From contig NZ_AZAJ01000001.1 in the NCBI RefSeq assembly GCF_000504205.1, positions 718,879 through 782,878 on the forward strand: a stretch of 64,000 bases of DNA, written 5' to 3'. The DNA is from Methanolobus tindarius DSM 2278. GTDB lineage: Archaea; Halobacteriota; Methanosarcinia; Methanosarcinales; Methanosarcinaceae. Position 1 is the stretch's first letter; each line of letters starts with the position of its first letter. A program made the position numbers and the translations under genes. This document shows, one piece after another, positions 28,157 to 37,582 of this stretch. The notes below the pieces were generated by a model. It did not search any database, had not been told where the DNA came from, and saw only the letters and a program-made list of their open reading frames with translations.

Positions 28157-28273
28157 TTACTTTTCCATCCTGCTATATTGGCGCACCAGTTTTCTGCGGG
28201 AACTTATAATGTGTACAACATATACAAGTAATGTAATCCAGGTAATTGCAAATGCAATATCTAACGCGCCTAT
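28157..28273 (-). CDS. CcmD-like small membrane protein, apparently with an ATA start
   Basis: 38 codons, one hydrophobic helix (GALDIAFAITWITLLVYVVH) followed by a basic stretch (SSRRKLVRQYSRMEK). This is the size and topology of CcmD, which stabilises the CcmABC heme exporter and releases holo-CcmE. The frame has no ATG, GTG or TTG in the right place, but ATA at 28273-28271 sits 6 nt after a perfect GAGGTGA, the same spacing as in ccmE. It lies 33 bp upstream of ccmE on the same strand. Either ATA is used or a start codon was lost. Confidence 0.6.
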   Translation of the reverse strand: MGALDIAFAITWITLLVYVVHIISSRRKLVRQYSRMEK

Positions 28274-28427
28274 AAAGAATCACCTCTATATCAGCCTATT
28301 TGTTTGTCATGAGCATTAAGACAAACCCTTCTATCAATAATCAGACACAAATGAACCAATGTATACATTATTGATTTGCCCTGATAATCAAGTATTAATA
28401 TGGGTGTGCAGTAGTATAGTTCCATCC

Positions 28428-28438
28428 TATATATAGGT
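28428..28438 (+). promoter_or_regulatory. TATA box of the ahbD-hem operon; divergent promoter region
   Basis: CCTATATATAG lies about 35-45 nt upstream of the ahbD ATG, predicting a leader of about 15 nt. The divergent interval 28,274-28,471 also contains the perfect 12-bp palindrome AATGTATACATT (about 28356-28367), a possible shared operator for heme synthesis and cytochrome maturation genes. Confidence 0.45.
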
Positions 28439-28471
28439 AAACATACGAACAAAAAATCTTCATGATCAATT

Positions 28472-29518
28472 ATGGCAAAACCTCCAAGACTTATCGCCTG
28501 GGAAACAACAGCAGGATGCAACCTTTCATGCAAACATTGCAGAGGATCATCCACTGAGAAAAAACCAGAAGGTGAACTTACAACTGAAGAAGCACTCCAT
28601 TTCATAGATGAAATTAAGGAAATGGGAAACCCCATACTCATACTTAGTGGCGGAGAGCCTCTTGTAAGAGATGACATTTTCGAGATTGCAAAGTATGCCA
28701 CTGAAAAAGGCCTGCGTGTTGCAATGGCAACAAACGGCACACTTGTCACACCTGAAATGGCAGATAAAATAAAAAGTGTCGGCATACAGAGAGTCAGCAT
28801 CAGCCTTGATGGTTCAAGTTCTAAAACCCACGATGACTTCCGTTGCATGCCAGGGGCATTTGATGGTGCAATAACAGGAATAGAGAATTTGAAAGATGCA
28901 GGAATAGGTTTCCAGATAAATCCAACTATCACAAAACGCACCATTGATGAAATTCCGGAAATACTGGAAATGGCAAAGGAACTTGGTGCTGATGCACTTC
29001 ACATTTTCCTGCTGGTACCAACAGGCAGGGGCAAGGAACTTGAAAATGATGAAATCCCGCCTGTGGAATATGAAAGGATACTAAACTGGTTCTACGACAG
29101 GCAGAAGGATGCAGGCATTCAGCTTAAAGCAACATGTGCACCACATTATTTCAGGATAATGCGCCAGCGCGCAGAAAAGGAAGGCATCGAGATAAGTGTC
29201 AAGACCCACGGTTACGAAGCAATGACAAAAGGATGTCTCGGAGGAACAGGTTTTTGCTTCGTATCAAGCACAGGAGATGTTTTCCCCTGCGGATACCTGC
29301 CCGCACTTGCAGGAAACATAAAAGAGCAGAGTTTTAAGGATATCTGGGAGAACTCAAAAGTATTCAACGACCTGCGTGATGTTTCAAAACTTAAGGGAAA
29401 ATGCGGAATATGCGAATATAATACAGTATGTGGAGGATGCCGTGCCCGGGCTTACGCTGCCACTGGGGACTACCTGGAGGAAGAACCCTACTGCATATAT
29501 GTACCTAAAAAACAGTGA
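28472..29518 (+). CDS. ahbD: AhbD, heme b synthase (radical SAM)
   Basis: 348 aa. It oxidatively decarboxylates the two propionates of iron-coproporphyrin III to vinyl groups, the last step of the siroheme-dependent heme pathway. Cluster motif CNLSCKHC at residues 16-23; SAM-binding LSGGEPLVRDD; a C-terminal auxiliary cluster region CGICEYNTVCGGCRARAYAATG with a final YC. Length and ending match AhbD rather than AhbC. It is the first gene of a ten-gene run; the neighbouring AhbA/AhbB confirm the pathway. Confidence 0.92.
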   Translation: MAKPPRLIAWETTAGCNLSCKHCRGSSTEKKPEGELTTEEALHFIDEIKEMGNPILILSGGEPLVRDDIFEIAKYATEKGLRVAMATNGTLVTPEMADKIKSVGIQRVSISLDGSSSKTHDDFRCMPGAFDGAITGIENLKDAGIGFQINPTITKRTIDEIPEILEMAKELGADALHIFLLVPTGRGKELENDEIPPVEYERILNWFYDRQKDAGIQLKATCAPHYFRIMRQRAEKEGIEISVKTHGYEAMTKGCLGGTGFCFVSSTGDVFPCGYLPALAGNIKEQSFKDIWENSKVFNDLRDVSKLKGKCGICEYNTVCGGCRARAYAATGDYLEEEPYCIYVPKKQ

Positions 29519-29523
29519 TTTTA

Positions 29524-29979
29524 ATGATATTTCTTGATGATACCGATAAAAAGATACTCAACACTATCCAGTTTGGATTTCCTCTTGAAACAGAGCCCTA
29601 CAAAAAACTGGGAGATGAGCTGGGCATCAGTGAAAATGAAATAATTGAGAGGCTTGACAGACTGCACGATGAAGGTGCAGTCAGGAAGATAGGACCTATA
29701 ATTAACCGCAGAGGAGTCGGAGGAACCAGCACACTTGTTGCTGCCAGTGTTCCTGAAGAGAAAGTTGATGAAGTTGCTGAATACATCAACGAGTATCACG
29801 AAGTATCCCACAACTACCACAGGCCTGAGAAATTCAATATATGGTTCACAATTTCTGCAGCTAACAGGGAAAGAATAGACACTATATTAGAAGAGCTCCA
29901 TGAAAAAACCGGAGTGGAGTTTGTTGACCTTCCGACAAAAAAACTGTTCAAGATCGGAGTCAGGTTCAACATAAAGTGA
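29524..29979 (+). CDS. ahbA: Siroheme decarboxylase subunit AhbA
   Basis: 151 aa Lrp/AsnC-like protein: an N-terminal HTH-like part (LDDTDKKILNTIQFGFPLETEPYKKLGDELGISENEIIERL) and a ferredoxin-like part with VSHNYHRPEKFNIWFTISA. AhbA/AhbB heterodimers remove the acetate carboxyls of siroheme at C12 and C18, giving didecarboxysiroheme. The HTH serves structure, not DNA binding. A GTG at 29515 overlaps the ahbD stop (GTGA) and is an alternative start. Which of the two subunits is A or B is by order and similarity only. Confidence 0.85.
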   Translation: MIFLDDTDKKILNTIQFGFPLETEPYKKLGDELGISENEIIERLDRLHDEGAVRKIGPIINRRGVGGTSTLVAASVPEEKVDEVAEYINEYHEVSHNYHRPEKFNIWFTISAANRERIDTILEELHEKTGVEFVDLPTKKLFKIGVRFNIK

Positions 29980-29991
29980 TGGGTGACAATT

Positions 29992-30462
29992 ATGGCAGAA
30001 AATCTGGATGACATTGATGAAAAAATAATAAAAATGACACAGAACGGCATCCCACTTAAAAAATCACCCTTTGCAGATATTGCCAGTAAACTTGGCATCA
30101 GCGAGCAGGAAGTAATAGACCGACTGAAAAAAATGCAGGAAAAAGATATTATCCGAAGGTTCGGAGCATCCATAGGACATAGGGATATTGGAATTGTTGC
30201 AAACGCAATGTGTGTCTGGAATGTACCTGATGAGAGAACAGAGGAAGTTGGTACAATTATGGCAGGATTCTCCGAAGTCACACACTGCTATGAAAGGCCA
30301 CGTGCTCCGGGATGGGACTATAACCTGTTTGCAATGGTCCACTCATATACAAAGGAAGACTGCGAGGAAGTTGCTGCAAGGATCTCAGAGGCAACAGGCA
30401 TCAAAGATTACAAACTTCTTTATAGTGACAGGGAATTCAAGAAAACTGGAGTTCGGTTGTAA
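29992..30462 (+). CDS. ahbB: Siroheme decarboxylase subunit AhbB
   Basis: 156 aa paralogue of the previous gene. It has the same Lrp/AsnC-like layout: LDDIDEKIIKMTQNGIPLKKSPFADIASKLGISEQEVIDRL, then VTHCYERPRAPGWDYNLFAMVHSYT and a closing REFKKTGVRL. It is the partner of AhbA in siroheme decarboxylation. ATG 29992 follows GGGTGA by 5-6 nt and the ahbA stop by 12 nt. Confidence 0.86.
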   Translation: MAENLDDIDEKIIKMTQNGIPLKKSPFADIASKLGISEQEVIDRLKKMQEKDIIRRFGASIGHRDIGIVANAMCVWNVPDERTEEVGTIMAGFSEVTHCYERPRAPGWDYNLFAMVHSYTKEDCEEVAARISEATGIKDYKLLYSDREFKKTGVRL

Positions 30463-30524
30463 TCGCAATCTTTAACTAATTTTACCGGGAAAAGCAGAAG
30501 GCAATCATTTCCGGAGATGGAGAT

Positions 30525-31199
30525 ATGAAAGACAAGAACCACTTCCTGCCACTGCTGATAGATATGAGCGACAAGAAAGTCGTAATATTCGGAAGTGGAT
30601 CTGTCGGGGAAAGAAAAGCTAACCTGTTCTCAGAATATGCAAAAGTTACGGTAGTCAGCCGAAGTTTTTACGATATTTTTTATGAGCTTGAAGACAAATA
30701 CAGCATCCAGCTAATCAAAGCAGATGCAAGAAAGCTCACAGATGATGAGATCAATGATGTTATCAGAGATGCATTTCTTGTTATACCTGCCACCAATGAC
30801 AGAAGCATAAATGAAAGAATTGTTAAGCTGTCCAAATCCTTTGGGATACTGACAAACGAAGTTGATGCCATTGGTGACGTTACCGTACCTGCTGTGATCA
30901 AACGTGGCGGGCTTACCATAAGCATTTCCACAGCAGGCTCAAGCCCCGCTTTTTCAAGATTTACACGCAGGCAGGTAGAGAAAATCATTACTCCTGAATT
31001 TGGTGATATGATAAAGATACAGGATGAAATGAGAACGTATCTTAAAAGTGAAGTACCTGACCAAAGAGACAGGAAAGATATATTGTGGGACATACTTGAG
31101 AGCGAAGAAGTGTGGAAAGGGCTTGAAGAATCATATGAAAAAGGGTTTAATACAGCACAGGGTATAGTAAGGAAGAAAATAAGCGAGAAAGTCAGATGA
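30525..31199 (+). CDS. sirC: Precorrin-2 dehydrogenase / sirohydrochlorin ferrochelatase (Met8p/CysG-N family)
   Basis: 224 aa. NAD+-dependent oxidation of precorrin-2 to sirohydrochlorin, with possible iron insertion. The Rossmann motif VVIFGSGSVGERKANLF is at residues 17-33. The conserved region GLTISISTAGSSPAFSRFTRRQVEK contains the catalytic area of this family. No methyltransferase domain is attached, unlike full CysG. GGAGATGGAGAT precedes the ATG. It supplies siroheme for AhbA/B and for cofactor F430 and cobamides. Confidence 0.9.
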   Translation: MKDKNHFLPLLIDMSDKKVVIFGSGSVGERKANLFSEYAKVTVVSRSFYDIFYELEDKYSIQLIKADARKLTDDEINDVIRDAFLVIPATNDRSINERIVKLSKSFGILTNEVDAIGDVTVPAVIKRGGLTISISTAGSSPAFSRFTRRQVEKIITPEFGDMIKIQDEMRTYLKSEVPDQRDRKDILWDILESEEVWKGLEESYEKGFNTAQGIVRKKISEKVR

Positions 31200-31250
31200 A
31201 CATGTACTACAGACACCGCTATTTGAATTATTGTAAAACACGAGGTAACC

Positions 31251-32543
31251 ATGACTGAAATAACCAGTATGGTGATAACTCATTCCAAAGCAACCGTGGA
31301 AGAGATCGAGGAAGCATGGGAAGGGGACATAGAAAAAATGCTCAAGGACCTGCACTCCCTTGATCTGGTTTGCGAGTGTGCCGTACTTAAAACCTGCAAC
31401 CGCGTGGAAATATATGTTGTTTCGCCAAAGGGCAGTACTGTCCTGTTCCAGTTTGCCAAGAAAATGGGACTTTCCTCTAATATTATAGACTTTTTTGAAC
31501 ATGAAGAATCTATCATGCACCTGCTAAGGCTTGCATGTGGTCTTGAATCCATGATAATCGGTGAAGACCAGATCCTTGGCCAGATTAAAGACCTGTATCT
31601 TGTTGCCAAGAAACTTGGAACAACTGGTAAAATGCTGGATACTGCATTCAGTAAAGCAATTCAGGTAGGAAAACGTGTAAGGACCGAGACTGAAATTAAC
31701 CGCGGTGCACTTTCAATTGCATCAGCATCAGTTGACCTTGCAGAAGACACAGTTGGCGACCTCCAGAACAAAATGGTACTTGTCATTGGAACCGGTGAAA
31801 TGGGAACACTTGTCACAAGGGCACTTTCCCACAGGGAAATCGAGCTGATGTATATTGCCAACCGTACATACGAAACTGCAAAGGACCTTGCTGATGAGAT
31901 GGGAGGACACGCAGTACACTTTGATCAGATCGATGAGAACCTCAGTAGAGCTGATGTTGTTATCAGTGCAACCGGTGCACCCCATTACGTCCTGAAGTAC
32001 GAGCAGATAGAAAAAGCAATGAATTTCAGAGAAAAGGAACTGCTTTTAATTGATATTGCGAATCCCAGAGATATTGACCCTTCAATAGACGATATCCCCC
32101 ATGTGACTCTCTATAATATAGATAACCTCAGAGTAATAAATGAGAAGAATCTGGAACTTAGAATGGAAGAGGCTAAAAAGGCCCAGGCAATAATTGATGA
32201 GGAATTTGAACTTCTAATAAAGCAGTACAAGAGACAGAGAGCAGACACCCTTGTATCGGAGTTGTATGCACAGTCATACAAGCTTCGGGTTAATGAAAAA
32301 GACAAAGCTATCACAAAGCTTGGTGCATACCATACAATTGGTGACACTGAAAAACAAATCATCGAAGACCTGACACATTCCATCATCAATAAAATGCTGG
32401 CAGAGCCTACCAAAGTTATCAGGTATGCAGCAGAGATCGGTGACGACGAATTGCTGGAATCTGTTGCCAGAGTATTTATCGCTAATAGATCTAACATTAA
32501 AGAAAGAAGTGAGCTGTTAAAATGTTCCCCGAGCACAGAATGA
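31251..32543 (+). CDS. hemA: Glutamyl-tRNA reductase
   Basis: 430 aa. It reduces glutamyl-tRNA to glutamate-1-semialdehyde, the first step of C5 tetrapyrrole synthesis. The nucleophilic Cys lies in [13 protein letters not shown] near residue 50. The catalytic domain contains [20 protein letters not shown]; the NADPH domain has [17 protein letters not shown]; a long C-terminal dimerisation helix follows. GAGGTAACC precedes the ATG. The end overlaps hemB by 22 nt. Confidence 0.97.
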   Translation: MTEITSMVITHSKATVEEIEEAWEGDIEKMLKDLHSLDLVCECAVLKTCNRVEIYVVSPKGSTVLFQFAKKMGLSSNIIDFFEHEESIMHLLRLACGLESMIIGEDQILGQIKDLYLVAKKLGTTGKMLDTAFSKAIQVGKRVRTETEINRGALSIASASVDLAEDTVGDLQNKMVLVIGTGEMGTLVTRALSHREIELMYIANRTYETAKDLADEMGGHAVHFDQIDENLSRADVVISATGAPHYVLKYEQIEKAMNFREKELLLIDIANPRDIDPSIDDIPHVTLYNIDNLRVINEKNLELRMEEAKKAQAIIDEEFELLIKQYKRQRADTLVSELYAQSYKLRVNEKDKAITKLGAYHTIGDTEKQIIEDLTHSIINKMLAEPTKVIRYAAEIGDDELLESVARVFIANRSNIKERSELLKCSPSTE

Positions 32544-33496
32544 GAAGGCTGAGAAGCGGCAAAATAAAAGATCTGGTACGTGAAACTTCTTTGTCAGTTA
32601 ATGACCTGATTTATCCGGTTTTTGTCAACGAAACAATAAACGAGCCGGAAGAAGTATCATCCATGCCAGGCGTGTTCAACCTGCCTGTGGATATGGTTGC
32701 AGACGATGCAAAAGAAGCTGCTGATCTCGGGATACCTGCCATGATTCTCTTCGGTATACCGGAACACAAGGATGAGAAAGGAAGCAGTGCATGGGGAGAT
32801 GAAGATGTTGTACAGCAGGCAATACGCGAGATCAAGAATGAACTCGGGAAAGATATGCTTGTGATTACCGATGTCTGCCTCTGCGAGTACACCAGCCACG
32901 GACACTGCGGAATGGTTGATTTTGATACTGAGGAAATCATGAACGACCCAACTCTTCCACTGCTTGGAAAGACAGCAGTCAGCCACGTAAAAGCCGGAGC
33001 GGACATGGTTGCACCATCAGGAATGATGGACGGCATGATATCTGCAATTCGCAGTGAGCTTGACAATAACAATTTCCACAACACACCAATTATGTCCTAT
33101 GCTGCAAAATATTCTTCAGCATTCTACGGCCCATTCAGGGATGCAGCGGGATCAGGATGTTGTTTCGGAGACAGGTCTACACACCAGATGGACCCGGCAA
33201 ACTCCGACGAGGCACTTATGGAAACTGCACTTGATATCGAAGAAGGTGCAGATATAATAATGGTCAAGCCGGCACTTCCATATCTTGATATTATATACCG
33301 CCTCAAGACTGAATTCCAGATGCCAACGGCAGCATACAATGTCAGCGGCGAATACTCAATGCTTAAGGCAGCAGCACAGAATGGATGGCTTGATGAGAAA
33401 CAGGTGATGCATGAATCACTGATGTCCATCAAACGTGCAGGTGCTGATATGATAATTACCTATTTTGCCAAGGAAATGGCACAGATGTTAAAATGA
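32522..33496 (+). CDS. hemB: Porphobilinogen synthase (delta-aminolevulinate dehydratase)
   Basis: 324 aa. It condenses two 5-aminolevulinate molecules. Zinc-site cysteines are in [15 protein letters not shown] (residues about 117-131), so this is the Zn-dependent form. Schiff-base lysines are in [16 protein letters not shown] and [12 protein letters not shown]. The start [11 protein letters not shown] matches the family and overlaps hemA; ATG 32540, overlapping the hemA stop, is an alternative. Confidence 0.97.
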   Translation: MFPEHRMRRLRSGKIKDLVRETSLSVNDLIYPVFVNETINEPEEVSSMPGVFNLPVDMVADDAKEAADLGIPAMILFGIPEHKDEKGSSAWGDEDVVQQAIREIKNELGKDMLVITDVCLCEYTSHGHCGMVDFDTEEIMNDPTLPLLGKTAVSHVKAGADMVAPSGMMDGMISAIRSELDNNNFHNTPIMSYAAKYSSAFYGPFRDAAGSGCCFGDRSTHQMDPANSDEALMETALDIEEGADIIMVKPALPYLDIIYRLKTEFQMPTAAYNVSGEYSMLKAAAQNGWLDEKQVMHESLMSIKRAGADMIITYFAKEMAQMLK

Positions 33497-33511
33497 TTAT
33501 AGGGTGTTTTT

Positions 33512-34777
33512 ATGTCATTAGATAAGTCCAGAGATTTATACAATAAAGCAAGAACCCTCCTCCCAGGAGGAGTCAGTAGTCCGGTAAGAGCTATCAAACC
33601 ATACCCATTTTACACTGAATCTGCAAACGGTTCAAAGATAAAAGATATCGATGGAAACGAGTACATCGATTACTGTCTCGCATACGGACCAAATATTCTG
33701 GGACATGCAAATCCCTCCATCAAGCAGGCAATAATTAACCAGCTTGAAAAAGGATGGCTTTACGGCACTCCAACAGACCTTGAAGTAAACCTTGCCGAGA
33801 AAATTGCAGCACTTTACCCGAGCATTGACATGCTCAGATTTGTTTCAACAGGAACCGAAGCAACCATGAGCGCGCTTCGTGCAGCAAGAGGATTTACAGG
33901 TAAGAACAAGTTCATCAAGATAGAAGGTGGTTTCCACGGTGCACACGATGCAGTACTTGTCAAAGCAGGTTCCGGTGCAACAACCCTTGGGAAACCAGAT
34001 TCACTTGGAATCCCGGAAGACTTTACAAAACACACATTACAGACACCTTTTAACGATATTGAAGCACTCACACAGTTGATTGAAAAGAACCAGGACGATA
34101 TGGCAGCAGTCATAATGGAACCTGTCATGGGTAATATTGGTCCGGTTCTTCCTGAAGGAGATTACCTTAAGGATGTCCGCAAGGTCACAGAAGAGAATGA
34201 CGTAGTTCTCATATTTGACGAAGTCATCACCGGATTCAGACTTGCAATGGGTGGAGCTCAGGAATATTTTGGTGTTACACCGGATATGACAACACTGGGT
34301 AAGATTGTTGGCGGTGGAATGCCAATTGGTGTTTTCGGAGGAAAGAAGGAGATCATCGAAATGATCGCACCATCCGGAAGTGTCTACCAGGCAGGAACCT
34401 TCAGTGGAAGCCCGGCTTCAGTTGCAGCGGGACTTGCAGTACTTGATGTGCTTGAGAAGGAAGAAGTACATAAGAAGCTCAATGCAACCGGTGACATGAT
34501 GAGAAGCAGGTTATCAGAAATCGTTTCAGATCTTAATCTCGATTACAATGTAGTTGGCATTTCATCAATGTTCAAGATTTTCTTTGGAGATAAACCACTG
34601 AACTATCAGGATGTACTCAAATGCGACAAGGAAGGATATGTACAGTTCTTCTTTAAGATGCTTGACAGCGGTGTTTTCATTCCTCCATCACAGTTTGAGA
34701 CGAACTTCATATCAACTGCGCACAGCGAAGATGATATTGAAAAGACACTCACCGCTTACGAAGCTAACCTTAAATAA
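33512..34777 (+). CDS. hemL: Glutamate-1-semialdehyde 2,1-aminomutase
   Basis: 421 aa PLP enzyme that converts glutamate-1-semialdehyde to 5-aminolevulinate. It starts with [22 protein letters not shown]-site features are [41 protein letters not shown] and the Schiff-base Lys in [14 protein letters not shown]. It sits 15 nt after hemB. Confidence 0.97.
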   Translation: MSLDKSRDLYNKARTLLPGGVSSPVRAIKPYPFYTESANGSKIKDIDGNEYIDYCLAYGPNILGHANPSIKQAIINQLEKGWLYGTPTDLEVNLAEKIAALYPSIDMLRFVSTGTEATMSALRAARGFTGKNKFIKIEGGFHGAHDAVLVKAGSGATTLGKPDSLGIPEDFTKHTLQTPFNDIEALTQLIEKNQDDMAAVIMEPVMGNIGPVLPEGDYLKDVRKVTEENDVVLIFDEVITGFRLAMGGAQEYFGVTPDMTTLGKIVGGGMPIGVFGGKKEIIEMIAPSGSVYQAGTFSGSPASVAAGLAVLDVLEKEEVHKKLNATGDMMRSRLSEIVSDLNLDYNVVGISSMFKIFFGDKPLNYQDVLKCDKEGYVQFFFKMLDSGVFIPPSQFETNFISTAHSEDDIEKTLTAYEANLK

Positions 34778-34790
34778 ACGGTGAATTCAC

Positions 34791-35738
34791 ATGATAATAG
34801 GAACCCGTGGAAGTGCTCTGGCTCTTGCACAGACAGAAACTATTGAAGGCATGCTTGCAGAACTTGGTGTCAGCACAACCAGGAAAATAATAAAGACATC
34901 AGGCGACACATTCACAGACAGGCCACTTCATGAAGTTGCAGGAGTAGGTGCATTTGTCAGGGAACTGGATGACAGGATGATTGATGGAGAGATCGATATA
35001 TCAGTACACTCCATGAAAGACCTGCCCACAATTCGCCCAGAAGAGCTTGCTACATCCGCAGTTCTTAAACGCGATTCACCATGTGATGTACTTCTTACTA
35101 CCGACGGTTCAAGAATAGATGATCTTCCTGAAGGAGCTGTGATTGGAACATCATCCATGCGCAGAAGAGCCCAGGTACTAAGATACAGACCTGATCTTCA
35201 TGTGCAGGATCTTAGAGGAAACATCAATACAAGGATTAGAAAACTTGAAGACGGGCTTTATGATGGAATTCTTCTTGCTGAAGCAGGTCTCCAGAGAATG
35301 GGCTGGGAGATGGATGTTGAACGTCTTGACACACAATTTTTTTGCCCTTCAGCAAACCAGGGAACTATAGCTGTAGTCACACCTGCCGGAAGCGAGGCAG
35401 AAGAAGTAACATCCAATCTTGATCACCAGCAGACAAGAATTGAAACTGAAATTGAACGTATAGTTATCACTGATGTCGAAGGCGGATGCACTGCACCAAT
35501 AGGCTCCTTTGCCCAATTTATTAATGAAAATGAAATCAGCATTTGCTGTGAAGTACTGGCACTTGACGGTTCAGAACACGTCCGCATTGAAGAAGTGATT
35601 CAGGCTGAAACATACCAAGAACATGCCAGAATGATCGCTAAAGAACTGGTACAAATGGGCGGCAAGGAACTTGTACAAAGAGCAGTCTGCCAGTTGAGTG
35701 CAGGAACAGCCGAAGAGGTGCAGGGACAATATGATTAA
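34791..35738 (+). CDS. hemC: Hydroxymethylbilane synthase (porphobilinogen deaminase)
   Basis: 315 aa. It polymerises four porphobilinogens. MIIGTRGSALALAQTE at the N terminus, SVHSMKDLPT, GTSSMRRRAQVLRYRPDL, and the dipyrromethane-binding Cys in DVEGGCTAPIGSFAQ near residue 230. It lies 13 nt after hemL. hemD, which should follow in the pathway, is not here. Its end overlaps pyrD by 8 nt. Confidence 0.97.
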   Translation: MIIGTRGSALALAQTETIEGMLAELGVSTTRKIIKTSGDTFTDRPLHEVAGVGAFVRELDDRMIDGEIDISVHSMKDLPTIRPEELATSAVLKRDSPCDVLLTTDGSRIDDLPEGAVIGTSSMRRRAQVLRYRPDLHVQDLRGNINTRIRKLEDGLYDGILLAEAGLQRMGWEMDVERLDTQFFCPSANQGTIAVVTPAGSEAEEVTSNLDHQQTRIETEIERIVITDVEGGCTAPIGSFAQFINENEISICCEVLALDGSEHVRIEEVIQAETYQEHARMIAKELVQMGGKELVQRAVCQLSAGTAEEVQGQYD

Positions 35739-36633
35739 AGTTACCGGAATCGAACTTGAAAATCCAACCATACTGGCTGCAGGGATTATGGGAACCACAG
35801 GCGCATCCCTTGCACGTGTAGCAAAAGAAGGAGCCGGTGCTGTGGTTACAAAGTCCATTGGCCCGGAACCAAAGGAAGGACACAAGAACCCAAGTATGAT
35901 AGACCTGGGTTATGGATTTTTAAATGCCATGGGTTTGCCAAATCCATCTTATCCTGATTTTAAAAATGAACTCTCAATTGCCAAGAAGGAATCCGGTATT
36001 CCGGTAATTGCAAGTATATTTGGAGGAACAGAGGAAGAGTTTGTCGAAGTTGCCCAGGGACTTCTGGAGTCAAATCCTGATGTTTTTGAGCTTAATGTAA
36101 GCTGTCCACATGCACTTGGATATGGTGCATCAGTGGGAAGCAATCCTGATGCAGTTGAGAGTATCACAGCCGCCGTAAAAGATGCAGTTGACATACCTGT
36201 ATGGGTAAAACTAACACCTAACGTTACAGATATAGTATCAATTGGAGACGCTGCCCAGAGAGGAGGAGCTGACGCAGTTGTTGCTATCAATACTGTAAAA
36301 GGCATGGCAATTGACATTGAAAGTGGATATCCCATTCTTGGAAACAGGTTTGGAGGACTTTCAGGGAAAGCTGTGAAACCTGTTGCTGTCAAATGTGTTT
36401 ATGATCTTTATACAGCCCTTGATATACCTATAATAGGTGTTGGAGGTATTTACACCTGGCAGGACGCTATTGAAATGATGATGGCAGGAGCTACTGCAGT
36501 CCAGATTGGTTCCGCAGTTCATGAAGGAATTGAGGTTTTCAGCTCGATTTCAACAGGAATTGATAATTTTGTTGCTGAAAAAGGATACAAGGACATAACA
36601 GATGTCATCGGACTTGCACATGAGAGGATATAA
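35731..36633 (+). CDS. pyrD: Dihydroorotate dehydrogenase B, catalytic subunit
   Basis: 300 aa class 1B FMN enzyme of pyrimidine synthesis. [21 protein letters not shown] begins the protein; FMN and substrate contacts are in [23 protein letters not shown] and NAMGLPNP; the active-site base Cys is in [13 protein letters not shown]. It ends IGLAHERI. Start ATG 35731 has GAGGTG upstream; the longer frame lies within hemC. It overlaps pyrK by one base (TAATG) and works with it. Confidence 0.96.
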   Translation: MIKVTGIELENPTILAAGIMGTTGASLARVAKEGAGAVVTKSIGPEPKEGHKNPSMIDLGYGFLNAMGLPNPSYPDFKNELSIAKKESGIPVIASIFGGTEEEFVEVAQGLLESNPDVFELNVSCPHALGYGASVGSNPDAVESITAAVKDAVDIPVWVKLTPNVTDIVSIGDAAQRGGADAVVAINTVKGMAIDIESGYPILGNRFGGLSGKAVKPVAVKCVYDLYTALDIPIIGVGGIYTWQDAIEMMMAGATAVQIGSAVHEGIEVFSSISTGIDNFVAEKGYKDITDVIGLAHERI

Positions 36634-37412
36634 TGTACCCAACTAATGTCAAAATTACCAAAATTATCAAAGAAACTCCATCCACAAGGACTTTTGTTTT
36701 TGACAAATCCTTTGATGAAGCTGTTCCGGGGCAATTTGTAATGGTATGGATTCGTGGAGTTGACGAAATACCAATGGGATTGTCAGGTAAAGACTCAATC
36801 ACTGTGCAGAAAGTAGGAGACGCAACAGAAAAACTCTTTAGCTTAAATGAAGGAGATTCGCTTGGAATCAGAGGACCTTTTGGAAATGGTTTCACACTTC
36901 CGGGAAAAGATGAAAAGATTCTCCTCATTGCAGGTGGAGTTGGTACCGTACCAATTATAGCCCTGGCAAATTATGCAGCTTCAGAAGGCGTGTGCATAAC
37001 TACTATACTAGGAGCCAGAAATGCTGAGGAACTGCTATTTGTGGATAAATTATCATCTTGTGGTGAACTTCACATTACAACAGATGACGGTTCTGCACAC
37101 AGGTGCGGTTTTGTAACAGACGTGCTTGGAGAAACTGATATTTCTGCCTATGACAGGATATACACATGTGGCCCTGAAATGATGATGAAATGCATCTTTG
37201 GAATGCTTGAGAATGAAGATGCACTTGATAAGACAGAGTTCAGCCTTCACAGGTATTTCAAATGTGGAATTGGAGTTTGTGGTGCTTGCTGCATTGATAA
37301 AAAAGGCTTAAGAGTTTGTAGAGACGGACCAGTTTTTAACGGACTGGAACTTATAGATTCAGAGCTTGGAAAATACATGCGTGGACCAAGCGGCAATAAG
37401 AAGGATTTCTAA
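36633..37412 (+). CDS. pyrK: Dihydroorotate dehydrogenase B, electron transfer subunit
   Basis: 259 aa ferredoxin-reductase-like subunit carrying FAD and a [2Fe-2S] cluster. An N-terminal FAD-binding barrel, the NAD-type motif [16 protein letters not shown], the [16 protein letters not shown] motif, and the C-terminal cluster ligands in [23 protein letters not shown]. It passes electrons from PyrD to NAD or another carrier. It ends the heme/pyrimidine run; T-rich DNA follows. Confidence 0.95.
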   Translation: MYPTNVKITKIIKETPSTRTFVFDKSFDEAVPGQFVMVWIRGVDEIPMGLSGKDSITVQKVGDATEKLFSLNEGDSLGIRGPFGNGFTLPGKDEKILLIAGGVGTVPIIALANYAASEGVCITTILGARNAEELLFVDKLSSCGELHITTDDGSAHRCGFVTDVLGETDISAYDRIYTCGPEMMMKCIFGMLENEDALDKTEFSLHRYFKCGIGVCGACCIDKKGLRVCRDGPVFNGLELIDSELGKYMRGPSGNKKDF

Positions 37413-37471
37413 ATCCTTTTTGTTTCTTTTTTCTTAACTGAAATTAATCATAACTTTCCTAAATTAAAGAA

Positions 37472-37526
37472 ATGATGATGACCATCATCATAACTTAATT
37501 GTTTTTTTCACAATGTTTATATATAT
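37472..37526 (+). promoter_or_regulatory. Palindrome and TATA box upstream of the PEF-CTERM gene
   Basis: ATGATGATG-AC-CATCATCAT (37472-37491) is a perfect 9-bp inverted repeat. A TATA box GTTTATATATAT (37515-37526) lies 24 bp downstream, so the palindrome is upstream of TATA/BRE, in an activator position. Predicted start site about 37545, about 38 nt before the ATG. Confidence 0.45.
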
Positions 37527-37582
37527 CGGAATAATAAAGATGGAACATCAAAGATAATTTGCATAAATCTTGGTGGTATGAT

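Noticed and set aside
28291-28944. 217-codon minus-strand frame opposite ahbD
   Set aside because: It is the antisense shadow of a well-supported gene and would extend into the divergent promoter region.
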